From: Paraburkholderia acidisoli
GTDB lineage: Bacteria; Pseudomonadota; Gammaproteobacteria; Burkholderiales; Burkholderiaceae
Length of the DNA: 64,000 nucleotides
Assembly: GCF_009789675.1 (NCBI RefSeq)
Contig: NZ_CP046915.1
Span: forward strand, 744,001 to 808,000
Direction of reading: 5' to 3'
Shown here: in pieces, positions 1 through 8,797 of the stretch
Layout: the number at the start of each line of letters is the position of its first letter
How positions within the stretch are numbered: position 1 is the first letter of the stretch
The notes under the pieces: model-generated
The model's database searches: none
What the model was told of the DNA's origin: nothing
The model's input: only the letters and a program-made list of their open reading frames with translations
Program-made: the position numbers and the translations under genes

Positions 1-500
1 TCCTGCCGATACGGCAACACGTCGAGTCCTTCCGTCAACACGCTGCCCGCGACAATGCCGATATCGGTCATGCCGTCGCTGACCGCCTTGACGATGTCGC
101 CGCTCAGGCGTTCGCGCAGTTCGATATCGACATCGGGATGCGTGGCGAGGAAGCGGCTTAACGCGGTGGGCAGCATTTCGGTGATGGCGGTCGTATTCGC
201 GGCAATGCGCAAGTGACCTTTGACGCCGTCCGAATACGCCTGCAAGTCGCCTTTGAGCCGTTCCATCTGTTGCAGCATGATGCGCGCGTGATGCAGCAGC
301 GCGTCGCCGGGCGGTGTGAGCGTGACGCCGGTGCTCGCGCGATAGAGCAGCTTCACGCCAATGTCGTCTTCGATATTCTTCACGCGCAGGCTCGCGGCCG
401 GCAGCGAAATGCCGGAGCGCTCGGCGCCGCGCGTGAGGCTGTTGCTCTCCGCGATGTTGACGAACAAACGCATGTCAGCAAGATCGAGATGTAATGACAT
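1..500 (-). CDS. LysR-family transcriptional regulator (C-terminus beyond window)
   Basis: About 166 residues are visible of a family length near 300. The N-terminal winged helix-turn-helix (residues ~8-65) is followed by a dimerisation helix and the start of the effector-binding domain, with the typical stretch around GHLRIAANTTA. The ATG at 500-498 is preceded by GGAG at a normal distance on the reverse strand. It probably controls a gene outside the window. The family call is firm; the target is unknown because the C-terminal half lies beyond base 1. Confidence 0.9.
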   Translation of the reverse strand, partial: MSLHLDLADMRLFVNIAESNSLTRGAERSGISLPAASLRVKNIEDDIGVKLLYRASTGVTLTPPGDALLHHARIMLQQMERLKGDLQAYSDGVKGHLRIAANTTAITEMLPTALSRFLATHPDVDIELRERLSGDIVKAVSDGMTDIGIVAGSVLTEGLDVLPYRQ

Positions 501-630
501 CGGCTTCTCCAGGCGATCCGGGGACTGTAGCGCATCTCGCCGGTTCGGGTGGGCCGCACCGGCAGGCCCGCCAGATCTGTCCCATGACGCGCAGGGCGAA
601 ACTCACTCACACGATCTCACTCACGCAAAT

Positions 631-661
631 AAAAAAGGCCGACTCCCAACGAGCCGGCCTT
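631..661 (-). terminator. Rho-independent terminator after the acyl-CoA operon
   Basis: A 7-bp stem (AAGGCCG at 635-641 with CGGCCTT at 655-661) and a 13-nt loop are followed on the minus strand by a T run (complement of the A run at 631-636). It lies 17 bp past the CoA transferase stop, so the operon ends here. Confidence 0.85.
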
Positions 662-678
662 TGCCTTGCCGCGAAAAC

Positions 679-1857
679 TCACACCGCGCCCATCGCTTTT
701 AACGAACCGATACGCTCCGCGTCGTAACCGAGTTCGGCAAGAATGCTTTCGGTATGCTGTCCCAACGCGGGCACGGCATCCATCCGATAACCGCTGTCCG
801 GCGCCATGCCCGGCGGCACGAGCGCGGGCACCTCGCCCGCCGGAGTCTCCACGCTCGCCCAGCGGCCCCGCGCCCTGAGTTGCGCATGCTCCCACACCGC
901 GTGCATATCGTTCATATGCGCGTTGGCGATCTTCGCGGTTTCGAGCCGCTCGATGACCTGCTCCGCAGTGAGTTCCGCGAATGCCTGCTCGATCAGGCGG
1001 CCCAGTTCAGTGCGATTTTCCGTACGCCGGCTATTGGCCGAGAAGCGCGCATCCGTGGCGAGTTCGGGTTGCCGAATCACCGTTTCGCAGAAACTCACCC
1101 ACTCGCGTTCGTTCTGCAAACCGAGCATGACCACTTTGCCGTCGCCGGCCTTGAACGGGCCATAGGGATAAATCGTGGCGTGCGACGCACTCGCGCGTCG
1201 CGGCGCGCTCTGGCCGTCGATCGCGTAATAGAGCGGATAGCCCATCCATTCGACCATGCTCTCCAGCATGGAAATGTCGATATGGCGGCCGCGCCCGGTC
1301 TTGCCGCGTTCGATCAGTGCGGAAAGAATATTCGTGAACGCGTACATGCCCGCCGCAATGTCCGCGATCGAGCAGCCGGCCTTGGCGGGTTCGTCGGGCG
1401 AACCCGTAATGCTCAGAAAGCCCGATTCGCTTTGAATCAGCAGGTCATAGGCTTTCTTGTCGCGATACGGGCCGTTCAGCCCGTAACCGGAGATATCGCA
1501 CACGATCAGCTTCGGGTAGCGCGTCTTCAAGGTCTCGAAGTCGAGCCCCAGGCGCTGGGTCGCGCCGGGCGCGAGATTCTGCACGAACACGTCGGCGTCG
1601 GCGAGCAAGCCATGCACGACGTCGAGCGCTTGCGCCTGCTTGACGTCGAGCGTGATGCTTTCCTTCGAGCGGTTGGTCCACACGAAATGCGAAGCGAGAC
1701 CCTGCACGCGTTCGTCGTAATTGCGCGCGAAATCGCCCACGCCCGGCCGCTCGACCTTGATGACGCGCGCGCCGAGATCGGCGAGTTGCCGCGTGCAGAA
1801 CGGCGCGGCAATCGCGTGTTCGAACGTGACGACCTTGATGCCGTCGAGAGAACCCAT
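679..1857 (-). CDS. Family III (CaiB/BaiF-type) CoA transferase
   Basis: 392 residues, full length for the family. It moves CoA between a donor such as succinyl-CoA and a carboxylic acid. The N-terminus carries the family start (GIKVVTFEHAIAAPFCTRQLADLGA) with the VIKVERPG motif near residue 38. The catalytic Asp lies in the SIADIAAGMYA segment near residue 170. ATG at 1857 has GAGGGAC upstream. It is the last gene of a three-gene operon with an acyl-CoA dehydrogenase (11 bp upstream) and a MaoC-like hydratase. This set resembles the itaconate operon of Pseudomonas aeruginosa (ict, acyl-CoA dehydrogenase, ich), so itaconate, mesaconate or a related dicarboxylate is the likely substrate (inference). 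Confidence 0.9.
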   Translation of the reverse strand: MGSLDGIKVVTFEHAIAAPFCTRQLADLGARVIKVERPGVGDFARNYDERVQGLASHFVWTNRSKESITLDVKQAQALDVVHGLLADADVFVQNLAPGATQRLGLDFETLKTRYPKLIVCDISGYGLNGPYRDKKAYDLLIQSESGFLSITGSPDEPAKAGCSIADIAAGMYAFTNILSALIERGKTGRGRHIDISMLESMVEWMGYPLYYAIDGQSAPRRASASHATIYPYGPFKAGDGKVVMLGLQNEREWVSFCETVIRQPELATDARFSANSRRTENRTELGRLIEQAFAELTAEQVIERLETAKIANAHMNDMHAVWEHAQLRARGRWASVETPAGEVPALVPPGMAPDSGYRMDAVPALGQHTESILAELGYDAERIGSLKAMGAV

Positions 1858-1868
1858 GGCGATGTCCC

Positions 1869-3029
1869 TCAGAAGGAGCGCGGCAAGCCGAGAATGTGCT
1901 CGGCCACGTACGAGAGAATCAGGTTCGTCGAGATGGGTGCGACCTGATACAGGCGCGTTTCGCGGAACTTGCGCTCCACGTCGTATTCGCAGGCAAAACC
2001 AAAGCCGCCGTGGAATTGCAGGCACGCGTTGGCGGCTTCCCACGAGGCGTCGGCGGCCAGCAGCTTCGCCATGTTCGCCTGCGCGCCGCAGGGCTCGTGC
2101 GCGTCGAAGCGGCGCGCGGCCTCGAAGCGCATGAGGCTCGCGGCTTCCACGTTGACGTACGAGCGCGCGATGGGAAATTGCACGCCCTGGTTCTGGCCGA
2201 TCGGGCGGCCGAATACGACGCGGTCCTTCACGTACGCGGAGACCCGGTCGACGAACCAGTAGCCGTCGCCGATACACTCGGCCGCGATGAGCGTGCGCTC
2301 CGCATTGAGGCCGTCGAGAATGTACTTGAAGCCCTTGCCTTCCTCGCCGATGAGGTTTTCCGCGGGAATCTCGAGGTTGTCGAAAAACAGCTCGTTGGTT
2401 TCGTGATTGACCATGTTGAGGATCGGCTGCACCGTCATGCCCTTGCCGATGGCCTCGCGCAGATCGACGATAAAGATCGACATGCCTTCGCTTTTCTTCG
2501 TCACCTCCGCGAGCGGCGTCGTGCGCGCGAGCAGAATCATCAGGTCCGAATGCTGCACGCGCGAGATCCACACCTTCTGACCGTTGATGACATAGCGGTC
2601 GCCCTTGCGCACGGCGGTCGTCTTGATCTTCGTGGTGTCGGTGCCGGTGGTGGGCTCGGTCACGCCCATCGACTGCAACCGCAACTCGCCCGAAGCGATC
2701 TTCGGCAAATAGCGGTCCTTCTGCGCGGCGGAACCGTGACGCAGCAGCGTACCCATGTTGTACATCTGCCCGTGGCACGCGCCCGAATTGCCGCCGCTGC
2801 GGTTGATCTCTTCCATGATGACCGAGGCTTCCGTCAGCCCGAGCCCCGAGCCGCCGTACTCCTGCGGAATGAGCGCCGCGAGCCAGCCGGCCTTGGTGAG
2901 CGCATCGACGAACGCTTCGGGATAGCCGCGCGCTTCGTCGATCTTGCGGAAGTATTCGTCGGGAAACTGGCTGCACAAGTCACGCACGGCTTCGCGGATG
3001 TCTTGATACGGATCGGTCGAGTGAGTCAT
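1869..3029 (-). CDS. Acyl-CoA dehydrogenase
   Basis: 386 residues, FAD-dependent, oxidising an acyl-CoA to the 2-enoyl-CoA. The central signature VTEPTTGTDTTKIKT and the following NGQKVWIS are clear, as is the C-terminal FHGGFGFACEYDVERKFRETRL segment that contacts FAD across the dimer. The start at 3029 (MTHSTDPYQ) gives a normal N-terminal helical domain. It lies 38 bp after the hydratase gene and 11 bp before the CoA transferase gene. Exact acyl chain specificity cannot be read; the neighbours suggest a short branched or dicarboxylic acyl-CoA. Confidence 0.92.
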   Translation of the reverse strand: MTHSTDPYQDIREAVRDLCSQFPDEYFRKIDEARGYPEAFVDALTKAGWLAALIPQEYGGSGLGLTEASVIMEEINRSGGNSGACHGQMYNMGTLLRHGSAAQKDRYLPKIASGELRLQSMGVTEPTTGTDTTKIKTTAVRKGDRYVINGQKVWISRVQHSDLMILLARTTPLAEVTKKSEGMSIFIVDLREAIGKGMTVQPILNMVNHETNELFFDNLEIPAENLIGEEGKGFKYILDGLNAERTLIAAECIGDGYWFVDRVSAYVKDRVVFGRPIGQNQGVQFPIARSYVNVEAASLMRFEAARRFDAHEPCGAQANMAKLLAADASWEAANACLQFHGGFGFACEYDVERKFRETRLYQVAPISTNLILSYVAEHILGLPRSF

Positions 3030-3067
3030 GGCGGAGTGAGTTCTCGTAAGCGGAGTCAGCGGATGGT

Positions 3068-3946
3068 TCAGGCGAGCGCGGCGTGCGCGGACATGGTCAG
3101 CCAGCCTTCGTGATCTTTGGCCCAGAGGTCGACGGACTTGCCGTCGGGCGACACGCGGCCGCACACGGTGAAGGCGTTGCCGAGGAACGTGGGGCGGATG
3201 GCCTTGTACGCATACATCTCGACCACGGCGTTCGGCACGAAGCGCGCCACGCTTTCGAGGAGCAGCGTGGCAATGAGCGGGCCGTGCACGACGAGATTGG
3301 GATAGCCCTCCACATTGCGCGCGTAGTCGTGGTCGTAGTGAATGCGATGGCCGTTGAAGGTGAGCGCCGAATAGCGGAACAGCAGCGCCTCGGTCGGCGT
3401 CACGGCGTGGGCCCAGTCCTCGCCAGTGGGTGCGGCGGTGGGCGCGGGCTGCGGCTGGCCAGGCTGCGCGGGTTCGCGATAGACGATGTCCTGCTCCTCG
3501 CGAATCACGAGGTCGCCTTCGGCATGAATGGCGTGCTCCACCGTCACGAACGCGAGCCGCCCGCTGCGGCCCGCCTTTTCATTGACGGCGAGCACGCGCG
3601 AACTACGCTCGGCATTCGCACCGATGCGCAACGGTTTCAGGAAGGTCATGCGGCCGCCTGCGGCCATGCGCCGGGGCAAATTGAGGTCGGGAAGAAAGCC
3701 GCCTTTTTGCGGGTGCCCGTCCGCGCCGAGTTCGGCTTGCGCGGCAATCGACCAGAAGTAGAGCCAGTGCCAGATGGGCGGCAACGCGTCGCCCAGGTCC
3801 GGACGATCGGGCCGGTCCAGCGTCGCGCTGAGCGCGATGGCGGGCGTGAGGGTAATGATGTCGCGAACGGTTTGCGAGGTTGGCTGCGTGGCCTGTTGCG
3901 GCGCGCGCGCCAGATCGCTGGTGGAGTGAGTCGATGCGTGAGTCAC
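3068..3946 (-). CDS. Itaconyl-CoA / mesaconyl-C4-CoA hydratase-like protein (MaoC/HTD2 fold)
   Basis: 292 residues with a double hot-dog layout. The N-terminal half has the family stretch DALPPIWHWLYFWS and GGFLPDLNLPRRMAAGGR; the C-terminal half has the hydratase motif NGHRIHYDHDYA followed by YPNLVVHGPL. Asp and His in this motif are the expected catalytic pair. The start is a GTG at 3946 with GGAGA 7 nt upstream. It is the first gene of the operon and divergent from a LysR gene, the same arrangement as ich (PA0878) and its regulator in P. aeruginosa. Substrate is inferred from synteny, not shown. Confidence 0.82.
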   Translation of the reverse strand: MTHASTHSTSDLARAPQQATQPTSQTVRDIITLTPAIALSATLDRPDRPDLGDALPPIWHWLYFWSIAAQAELGADGHPQKGGFLPDLNLPRRMAAGGRMTFLKPLRIGANAERSSRVLAVNEKAGRSGRLAFVTVEHAIHAEGDLVIREEQDIVYREPAQPGQPQPAPTAAPTGEDWAHAVTPTEALLFRYSALTFNGHRIHYDHDYARNVEGYPNLVVHGPLIATLLLESVARFVPNAVVEMYAYKAIRPTFLGNAFTVCGRVSPDGKSVDLWAKDHEGWLTMSAHAALA

Positions 3947-4047
3947 GATTGTCTCCGGGGCCGGTTGTCTGCCGTGCGTTCGAATAGGAATAGGGCGACT
4001 TTAGGCTAACCACCACGCGCGCGGAAATATCGATTGCTTGTGATGGC

Positions 4048-4064
4048 CATAGGCGTATCCTATG
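4048..4064. promoter_or_regulatory. LysR-type operator between the hydratase and LysR genes
   Basis: Perfect dyad CATAGG-N5-CCTATG containing a T-N11-A core, the classic LysR box, 102 bp from the hydratase start and 27 bp from the LysR start. Its position also argues that the LysR gene begins at the GTG at 4091 rather than at an upstream ATG. Confidence 0.6.
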
Positions 4065-4090
4065 CCTTTCGTCATTGCGGGGATCGGTGC

Positions 4091-5041
4091 GTGGATATCC
4101 GGCAGCTGCGCTATTTCGTCAACATCGTCGATTACGGCAGCCTCGGCAAAGCGGCGGAAAAGCTGTTCGTCGCGCAACCTTCGTTGAGCCAGCAGATCGC
4201 CCGGCTCGAAAGCGACGTGGGCGTGCCGTTGCTCGTGCGCAGTTCGCAAGGCGTGAAGCCCACGGCGGCCGGCCAGGCCATGTACCGGCATGCGCGGCTC
4301 GTGCTGCATCAGATGGAGCAGCTGCGCCAGGAAGTGCGCGAAGGCGTGGGCGCCGAGTCGGGCACGGTGGCGGTGGGCTTTCCCACCACCATGTCGTCGG
4401 TGCTCGCCATGCCGTTGTTCGAGCGCGTGCGCTTGCGGTATCCGGGCATTCGCCTGCAATTCTTCGAAAGCATGAGCGGTTACCTCAACGAGTTGCTCGC
4501 GAACGGCCGCCTCGATATCGGCATTCTGTTTCGCGAAACCAATACCGCGGGCATTTCCGCCATGCCGGTGCTGGACGAGGAGCTGTATCTGCTCGGCGAC
4601 CTCGGCAAGCGCGTGTCCGAGCGAGCCAAAACCTGCCCGTTGCCGGTGCTCGCCGACGTGCCGCTGGTCGCGCCCGGCGCGTCCAACGGCCTGCGCGTGC
4701 TGCTCGAACGCGTGTTCGCGCGCGAGCAGGTGCCGCTGAACATCATTGCCGATATCGACTCCTTGCCCACGCTGCTCTCGGTCGCACAATCGGGCGCGGC
4801 GTGCACGATCTTGCCCGCTTCGGCCGTGGCGCTGCGCGCGCCGGCGGACCGGCCTCGCATGCGCCGCCTCGTGGACCCGATGATCCGGCGGCCCGCGAGT
4901 TTGTGCTGGCCGAATTCGTTGCCGGTCAGTTCGGCCTCGCTGGCGGTGCGCGACACGATTTGCGAGTTGATCCGCGAGCTGTGCGCGGCGGGCGTGTGGA
5001 CCGGCATCGACTTGCGGCAGATGGAAACGGGCGCCGCGTGA
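4091..5041 (+). CDS. LysR-family regulator of the adjacent acyl-CoA operon
   Basis: 316 residues from a GTG start (MDIRQLRYFVNIVDYGSLG), which places the helix-turn-helix at residues ~1-60 as usual. In-frame ATGs at 4034 and 4043 would put coding sequence across the dyad at 4048-4064, so they were not used; GGGG lies about 9 nt before 4091. The protein belongs to the group with KAAEKLFVAQPSLSQQIARLE. Divergent orientation to the CoA operon and the shared operator indicate local control, like the LysR gene beside the Pseudomonas itaconate genes. Confidence 0.9.
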   Translation: MDIRQLRYFVNIVDYGSLGKAAEKLFVAQPSLSQQIARLESDVGVPLLVRSSQGVKPTAAGQAMYRHARLVLHQMEQLRQEVREGVGAESGTVAVGFPTTMSSVLAMPLFERVRLRYPGIRLQFFESMSGYLNELLANGRLDIGILFRETNTAGISAMPVLDEELYLLGDLGKRVSERAKTCPLPVLADVPLVAPGASNGLRVLLERVFAREQVPLNIIADIDSLPTLLSVAQSGAACTILPASAVALRAPADRPRMRRLVDPMIRRPASLCWPNSLPVSSASLAVRDTICELIRELCAAGVWTGIDLRQMETGAA

Positions 5042-5180
5042 CGCCAGTTTTTGTCGAACACGCTTGAACGAACCATCGGGCAGCGCGCACGCGCGTTGCG
5101 GCGAGGTTCCAGCAATGGCCGATGGAAAAGGACGATGGCGGCCGTTAGCCGGGATATCCGAATTCGAAGGAGAACACGTG

Positions 5181-5597
5181 GTGAAAACAGCGATGCTGGC
5201 CGCAGCAGGCATGGCGGCGATCTTTCAGGCGGCAACCGCGGCACAGGCCGCGCCGGTCGTCTGTGCGATAGCGGGCGACTACCAGGGCCAGTATGACGGC
5301 CCGAACGACCGCGGTTTTCTGCGCGTGAGCGTGGCGTCGGGCGACGGCGCGCTGACCGGCAAGGCGCAGTCGGCGGTCACGGGCGAGGTGTTCGCGGTGG
5401 GCGGCGTGCTGAACGCCGACGGCACGCTCGCGGCAGGCAGTGCGACGGCGAGCGGCGCGCAACTCACGGGGCGCTTCGTGCCGAACGTGGGCTCGGGCAA
5501 CTGGAGCAAGCTCGTGCCCTACAGCGACGGCACGCAGCGCACGCTCACCGGCAGCTGGGGCGTGGAGCGCATCGCGGACGACGACGACTGCCAGTGA
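5181..5597 (+). CDS. Small exported protein of unknown function
   Basis: 138 residues. Two adjacent GTG codons (5178 and 5181) follow AAGGAG at 5167-5172; 5181 gives the better 8-nt spacing. The N-terminus (VKTAMLAAAGMAAIF, then AAQA) is a signal peptide with cleavage near residue 23. The mature part has a Cys near each end, many Gly, Ser and Thr residues, and alternates like a small beta-sheet protein. It ends with an Asp run and a Cys. No family recognised. It follows the LysR gene and converges with a membrane protein gene. Confidence 0.7.
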   Translation: MKTAMLAAAGMAAIFQAATAAQAAPVVCAIAGDYQGQYDGPNDRGFLRVSVASGDGALTGKAQSAVTGEVFAVGGVLNADGTLAAGSATASGAQLTGRFVPNVGSGNWSKLVPYSDGTQRTLTGSWGVERIADDDDCQ

Positions 5598-5653
5598 GCT
5601 AAGCGCAAAACAGCGAGCGCCGCCCCCGCGTGGCGCCGCCATCGAGCATGGAA

Positions 5654-6085
5654 TCAGTAACGCGGGCGCAGCAGCTTGCGCAGCGTGTAACCGCCGCCCA
5701 CGAGAGCCGCGAGGCCGAACATCTGCGTGTACCACGCATCCCACCAGAGGCCGCCGCCGGTGCCGTCCTCGGCGAACGAGACCGAATTCGACGAGAAGTA
5801 GTCGACGCCGGCCGCCCAGTAGTCGAAGGCCGGCCACGTGGAAATCCACACCAGACCGAGCAGCACCGGCCAGACCTTGCCGAACGCGAACGCGCCGGCG
5901 CCGCCTTGCATGCGCGAGATGCGCGCGAGGAAAGCGGTGATCGCAAGGCCCGTGAGGACCTTGAGGCCGGTGACGAGATCGAGCCCGAACGTCGACGAAC
6001 TCTTCCACACGATCCCGAACACGACGAACGTGGCAACCACGACCGCCAACAGCGCGAAATCGCGGTCATTTTTGCCGCTTTCCAT
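5654..6085 (-). CDS. Small inner-membrane protein of unknown function
   Basis: 143 residues with about four hydrophobic spans (residues ~10-28, 36-57, 68-86 and 116-134) and an Arg-rich C-terminus (LRKLLRPRY). The start ATG at 6085 is preceded by GGGGA at good spacing; a longer frame from 6118 lacks this. No family recognised. It lies downstream of the TonB receptor gene on the same strand but 141 bp away, across a short tandem repeat, so cotranscription is uncertain. Confidence 0.7.
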   Translation of the reverse strand: MESGKNDRDFALLAVVVATFVVFGIVWKSSSTFGLDLVTGLKVLTGLAITAFLARISRMQGGAGAFAFGKVWPVLLGLVWISTWPAFDYWAAGVDYFSSNSVSFAEDGTGGGLWWDAWYTQMFGLAALVGGGYTLRKLLRPRY

Positions 6086-6148
6086 GATGATTTCCCCGTA
6101 AAAATGCGTTAACGGCACTTATCGGGAAACACTTAAATCAGGCGGCCC

Positions 6149-6205
6149 CTCGGCGGTCCCCCTCGGCGGGCCCCCTCGGCGGTCCCCCTCGGCGGTCCGC
6201 CTCGG
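6149..6205. repeat. 13-bp tandem repeat, about 4.4 copies
   Basis: Units of CTCGGCGGTCCCC run head to tail from 6149 to about 6205, with one T to G and one C to G change. They lie between the TonB receptor stop (6227) and the membrane protein gene, outside both reading frames. Confidence 0.85.
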
Positions 6206-6226
6206 TCGAAACCGGCGGAACCCGTC

Positions 6227-8383
6227 TTACCACTGATACCGAGCCGTGCCGATCACCGAGCGGTCGGAGCCGTAGTAGCACTGCGTGCTGCTGTTGCAGT
6301 AAGCGATGTACTGGCGATTGAAAATGTTGTTGGCGTTGATCGCGAAGCGCCAGTTGCGCACGTCGTAATGGACCGTTGCGTCCACAAGGAAGTGGCTCGG
6401 CACCTTGAACGTGTTCGCGTCGTCGCCCGCCGATGCGCCGATATACCGCACCCCGCCGCCAAAGCCGAGCCCGCGCAGGCCGCCGCGCTGCAGCGTGTAG
6501 TCGAGCCACAGCGAGGCCATGTTGACCGGCTCGCCCGTGGGCGGCGTCTTGCCGAGCGAAGGGTCGTCGGCGGCGGCCGAGATCACCGTCTGGTTCAGGT
6601 ACGCATACGACGCGATCACATTGAGCCCTTCCGCGAGGCCCATGCGCGCTTCCGCCTCGAAGCCGCGCGAGCGGATCTCGCCGGTCTGCTTCGTGAAACC
6701 GGGGTGATCGTCGTCGAGCGTTTCGACGTTGGTCTGGCGCAGGTCGAACGCGGCGAGCGTGAAGAGCGCGTTATAGCCCTTCGGCTGATACTTCACGCCC
6801 ACTTCGTATTGCTTGCCGCGCGTGGGCTGGAACGGCGTGCCGTCGAACGTGCTGCCCGCGTAGGGCTGGAACGATTTCGCGAAGCTCGCGTAAGGCGCGA
6901 TGCCCGTCTGGAACTCGTACGAGAGACCCGCGCGCCAGGTGAACGCATGCTGATGGCTGCGCGTCTGCACGCCGTCGGTGGTATCGGTGTTGTAGGCCCA
7001 GTCTTGGCGGCCGCCGAGCGTGAGCGTCCAGCCGCCGTAGCGAATCTGGTCTTGCGCGTAGAGGCCGAGATCCGTCTGCCCGATGTATTCCTTCGTGGTG
7101 TCCACCACGTACGGAATGGCGCTGTAGTCGGGCGCGAAAATGTCGATGGTGCCGAGCCCGTAACCGCGGCTGATGCGGTTGGTCACGCGCTGCACGTCGA
7201 AGCCGAACAGCACGGTGTGATTGAGCGCGCCCGTGTCGAATTTGCCTTCGAGCTGGTTGTCGAGCGTGTAGTTGGCGAGATGCTCGTCGTTGTTGTTCGT
7301 GTAGAGGCCGGCCGTGCGCTGGTCGTCGGCGAGGCTGCCGAAAATCGAGTTCTGGTAGAACTGGATGTCCTGATGCAGATAGCGCGCGTTCTGGCGGAAC
7401 TTCCAGGCGTCGCTGAACGCGTGCTCGAACAGATAGCCAAGGGTGAGCTGCGTGCGCTTGAAGCGGTCCGTGGCCGGATTGCCGAGATAGTCGTGCGAGG
7501 AAATCGTGCCGTTGATGTTCGGCAGGACCGTGCCCGCGGCGGGCACCGGATTGAACAGGCCGCCCTGCGGATCGTACTGATAGCTGCCGAGCAGCGTGAA
7601 CGTCGTGTTGCGGTCGGGGCGGAACGTCACGGAAGGCGCGATGGCGAGGCGCTGCTCCTTCACGTGATCGGTTTGCGAGTCGGCGTCGCGCGCGAGGCCC
7701 GTCACGCGATACAGGATCGTGCCGTTCTGGTCGACGGGGCCGGACAGATCGAACATGCCCTGATAGCGGTTGTCGCTGCCGATCTGCATCTGCACTTCGT
7801 GGAACGGGTAAGCCGTCGGCAGCTTGCTCGTCATAAGCAAGGCGCCGCCCGGACTGCTCTGGCCGTACAGCACGGAAACGGGGCCGCGCACCACGTCGAT
7901 ACGATCGAGGAAATACGGGTCGATGCGCGGCGTGGCGTACCACGTCGTGCGCAACAGGCGCATGCCGTCGAGATACGAGTCGTCGCCGAGATTGAAGCCG
8001 CGCGAGGTGACCTGATCGAAGCGCAGATCGTTGTCCTGCGAGACCACGCCCGGCACGTAGCGGATCGCGGCGTCGACGGTTTGCGCGGCATAGGCGTCCA
8101 TCTGGTCGCGCGTGACCGTGGAGACCGACTGCGGAATTTCCGTCACCGGCGTGTCGGTCTTGGCGCCTGCCACGCTGCGTTTGGCCACGTAGCCGTCCAC
8201 GCCGGAGGTGTCTTCGCGCGGCGCTGTGACGGCCACGGGCGCGAGGGTCGCGCCAGTGCCGGTCGCCGCGTCGGCGGCCGTCGTGCCGCTCGCCGTCGTC
8301 TGGGCGTGGGCGCCGGCGGCCGCGGCCAGCCAGACCAGCATCGCGGCGCGATGCAGGGTCGTGAGTCGTTGATGGGTGCGCAT
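6227..8383 (-). CDS. TonB-dependent siderophore receptor
   Basis: 718 residues, outer membrane. A signal peptide (residues 1-27, ending AHAQ) is followed after a short linker by a TonB-box-like stretch near ATLAPVAVTAP, the plug domain (~residues 60-175, with DVVRGPVSVLYGQSSPGG) and a 22-strand barrel ending in aromatic Trp718. There is no N-terminal signalling domain, so it is a plain receptor, not a transducer for a FecR. Ferric siderophore of the ferrichrome/coprogen receptor type is the likely cargo; the precise ligand cannot be read. ATG at 8383 has GAGGAAAA upstream and a Fur box 39 bp before it, so iron repression is expected. Confidence 0.93.
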   Translation of the reverse strand: MRTHQRLTTLHRAAMLVWLAAAAGAHAQTTASGTTAADAATGTGATLAPVAVTAPREDTSGVDGYVAKRSVAGAKTDTPVTEIPQSVSTVTRDQMDAYAAQTVDAAIRYVPGVVSQDNDLRFDQVTSRGFNLGDDSYLDGMRLLRTTWYATPRIDPYFLDRIDVVRGPVSVLYGQSSPGGALLMTSKLPTAYPFHEVQMQIGSDNRYQGMFDLSGPVDQNGTILYRVTGLARDADSQTDHVKEQRLAIAPSVTFRPDRNTTFTLLGSYQYDPQGGLFNPVPAAGTVLPNINGTISSHDYLGNPATDRFKRTQLTLGYLFEHAFSDAWKFRQNARYLHQDIQFYQNSIFGSLADDQRTAGLYTNNNDEHLANYTLDNQLEGKFDTGALNHTVLFGFDVQRVTNRISRGYGLGTIDIFAPDYSAIPYVVDTTKEYIGQTDLGLYAQDQIRYGGWTLTLGGRQDWAYNTDTTDGVQTRSHQHAFTWRAGLSYEFQTGIAPYASFAKSFQPYAGSTFDGTPFQPTRGKQYEVGVKYQPKGYNALFTLAAFDLRQTNVETLDDDHPGFTKQTGEIRSRGFEAEARMGLAEGLNVIASYAYLNQTVISAAADDPSLGKTPPTGEPVNMASLWLDYTLQRGGLRGLGFGGGVRYIGASAGDDANTFKVPSHFLVDATVHYDVRNWRFAINANNIFNRQYIAYCNSSTQCYYGSDRSVIGTARYQW

Positions 8384-8421
8384 CGGTTTTCCTCGAGTCG
8401 TTATTCTTGTGAATATGGTTG

Positions 8422-8440
8422 TAAATGCGAATCATTCTTG
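8422..8440. promoter_or_regulatory. Fur box for the TonB receptor gene
   Basis: TAAATGCGAATCATTCTTG matches the Fur core AATGNNAATCATT completely. It is 39-57 bp upstream of the receptor ATG. The same 19 bp occur in reverse orientation at 28159-28177 before the FecI-like gene. Confidence 0.75.
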
Positions 8441-8797
8441 CGTCTGGCGGCGGAAAGGATACGGGAGTGGCGCGCTTGCGTCCGGCCATTGGATGTCGCA
8501 AACCGGTCAAGTTTTGGCCGGTTCGGCATCCGGCCCTTTGCGTCGAACCTATGAAAAATAATTCGTTCACGCGGCCGTTCTATTCTTCAGATGTTTGGAT
8601 TCGTGTCGTTATTAAGCGAACGAAGAACAGGGCGCGCGACGACGCGCACCGCGCCAGCAAACCGGCACAGGCCGGCCGCCTGGGCGTCGGGAACAGGGTT
8701 CGTGGCATGAGAGGAGACCGTTGCTCGCACCACCGGGTGGGCAACGATCTGCATCGCGAGCGATGCGGGATTGCAAAAGACCACCTCTCGAGGCTGT

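Noticed and set aside
679..2976. A single long minus-strand frame suggesting a fusion across the acyl-CoA dehydrogenase and CoA transferase region
   Set aside because: The part before 1857 is an out-of-frame reading of the acyl-CoA dehydrogenase gene; the two genes are separate with 11 bp between.
6149..6205. CRISPR-like array
   Set aside because: Units are directly adjacent without spacers; a simple tandem repeat. No cas genes or spacer-repeat pattern occurs elsewhere in the window.
6368..8554. Open frame of 728 codons on the plus strand opposite the TonB receptor
   Set aside because: High-GC codon bias leaves the antisense frame open; its product is Arg/Val/Ala-rich without domains, while the minus-strand receptor is a full family match.
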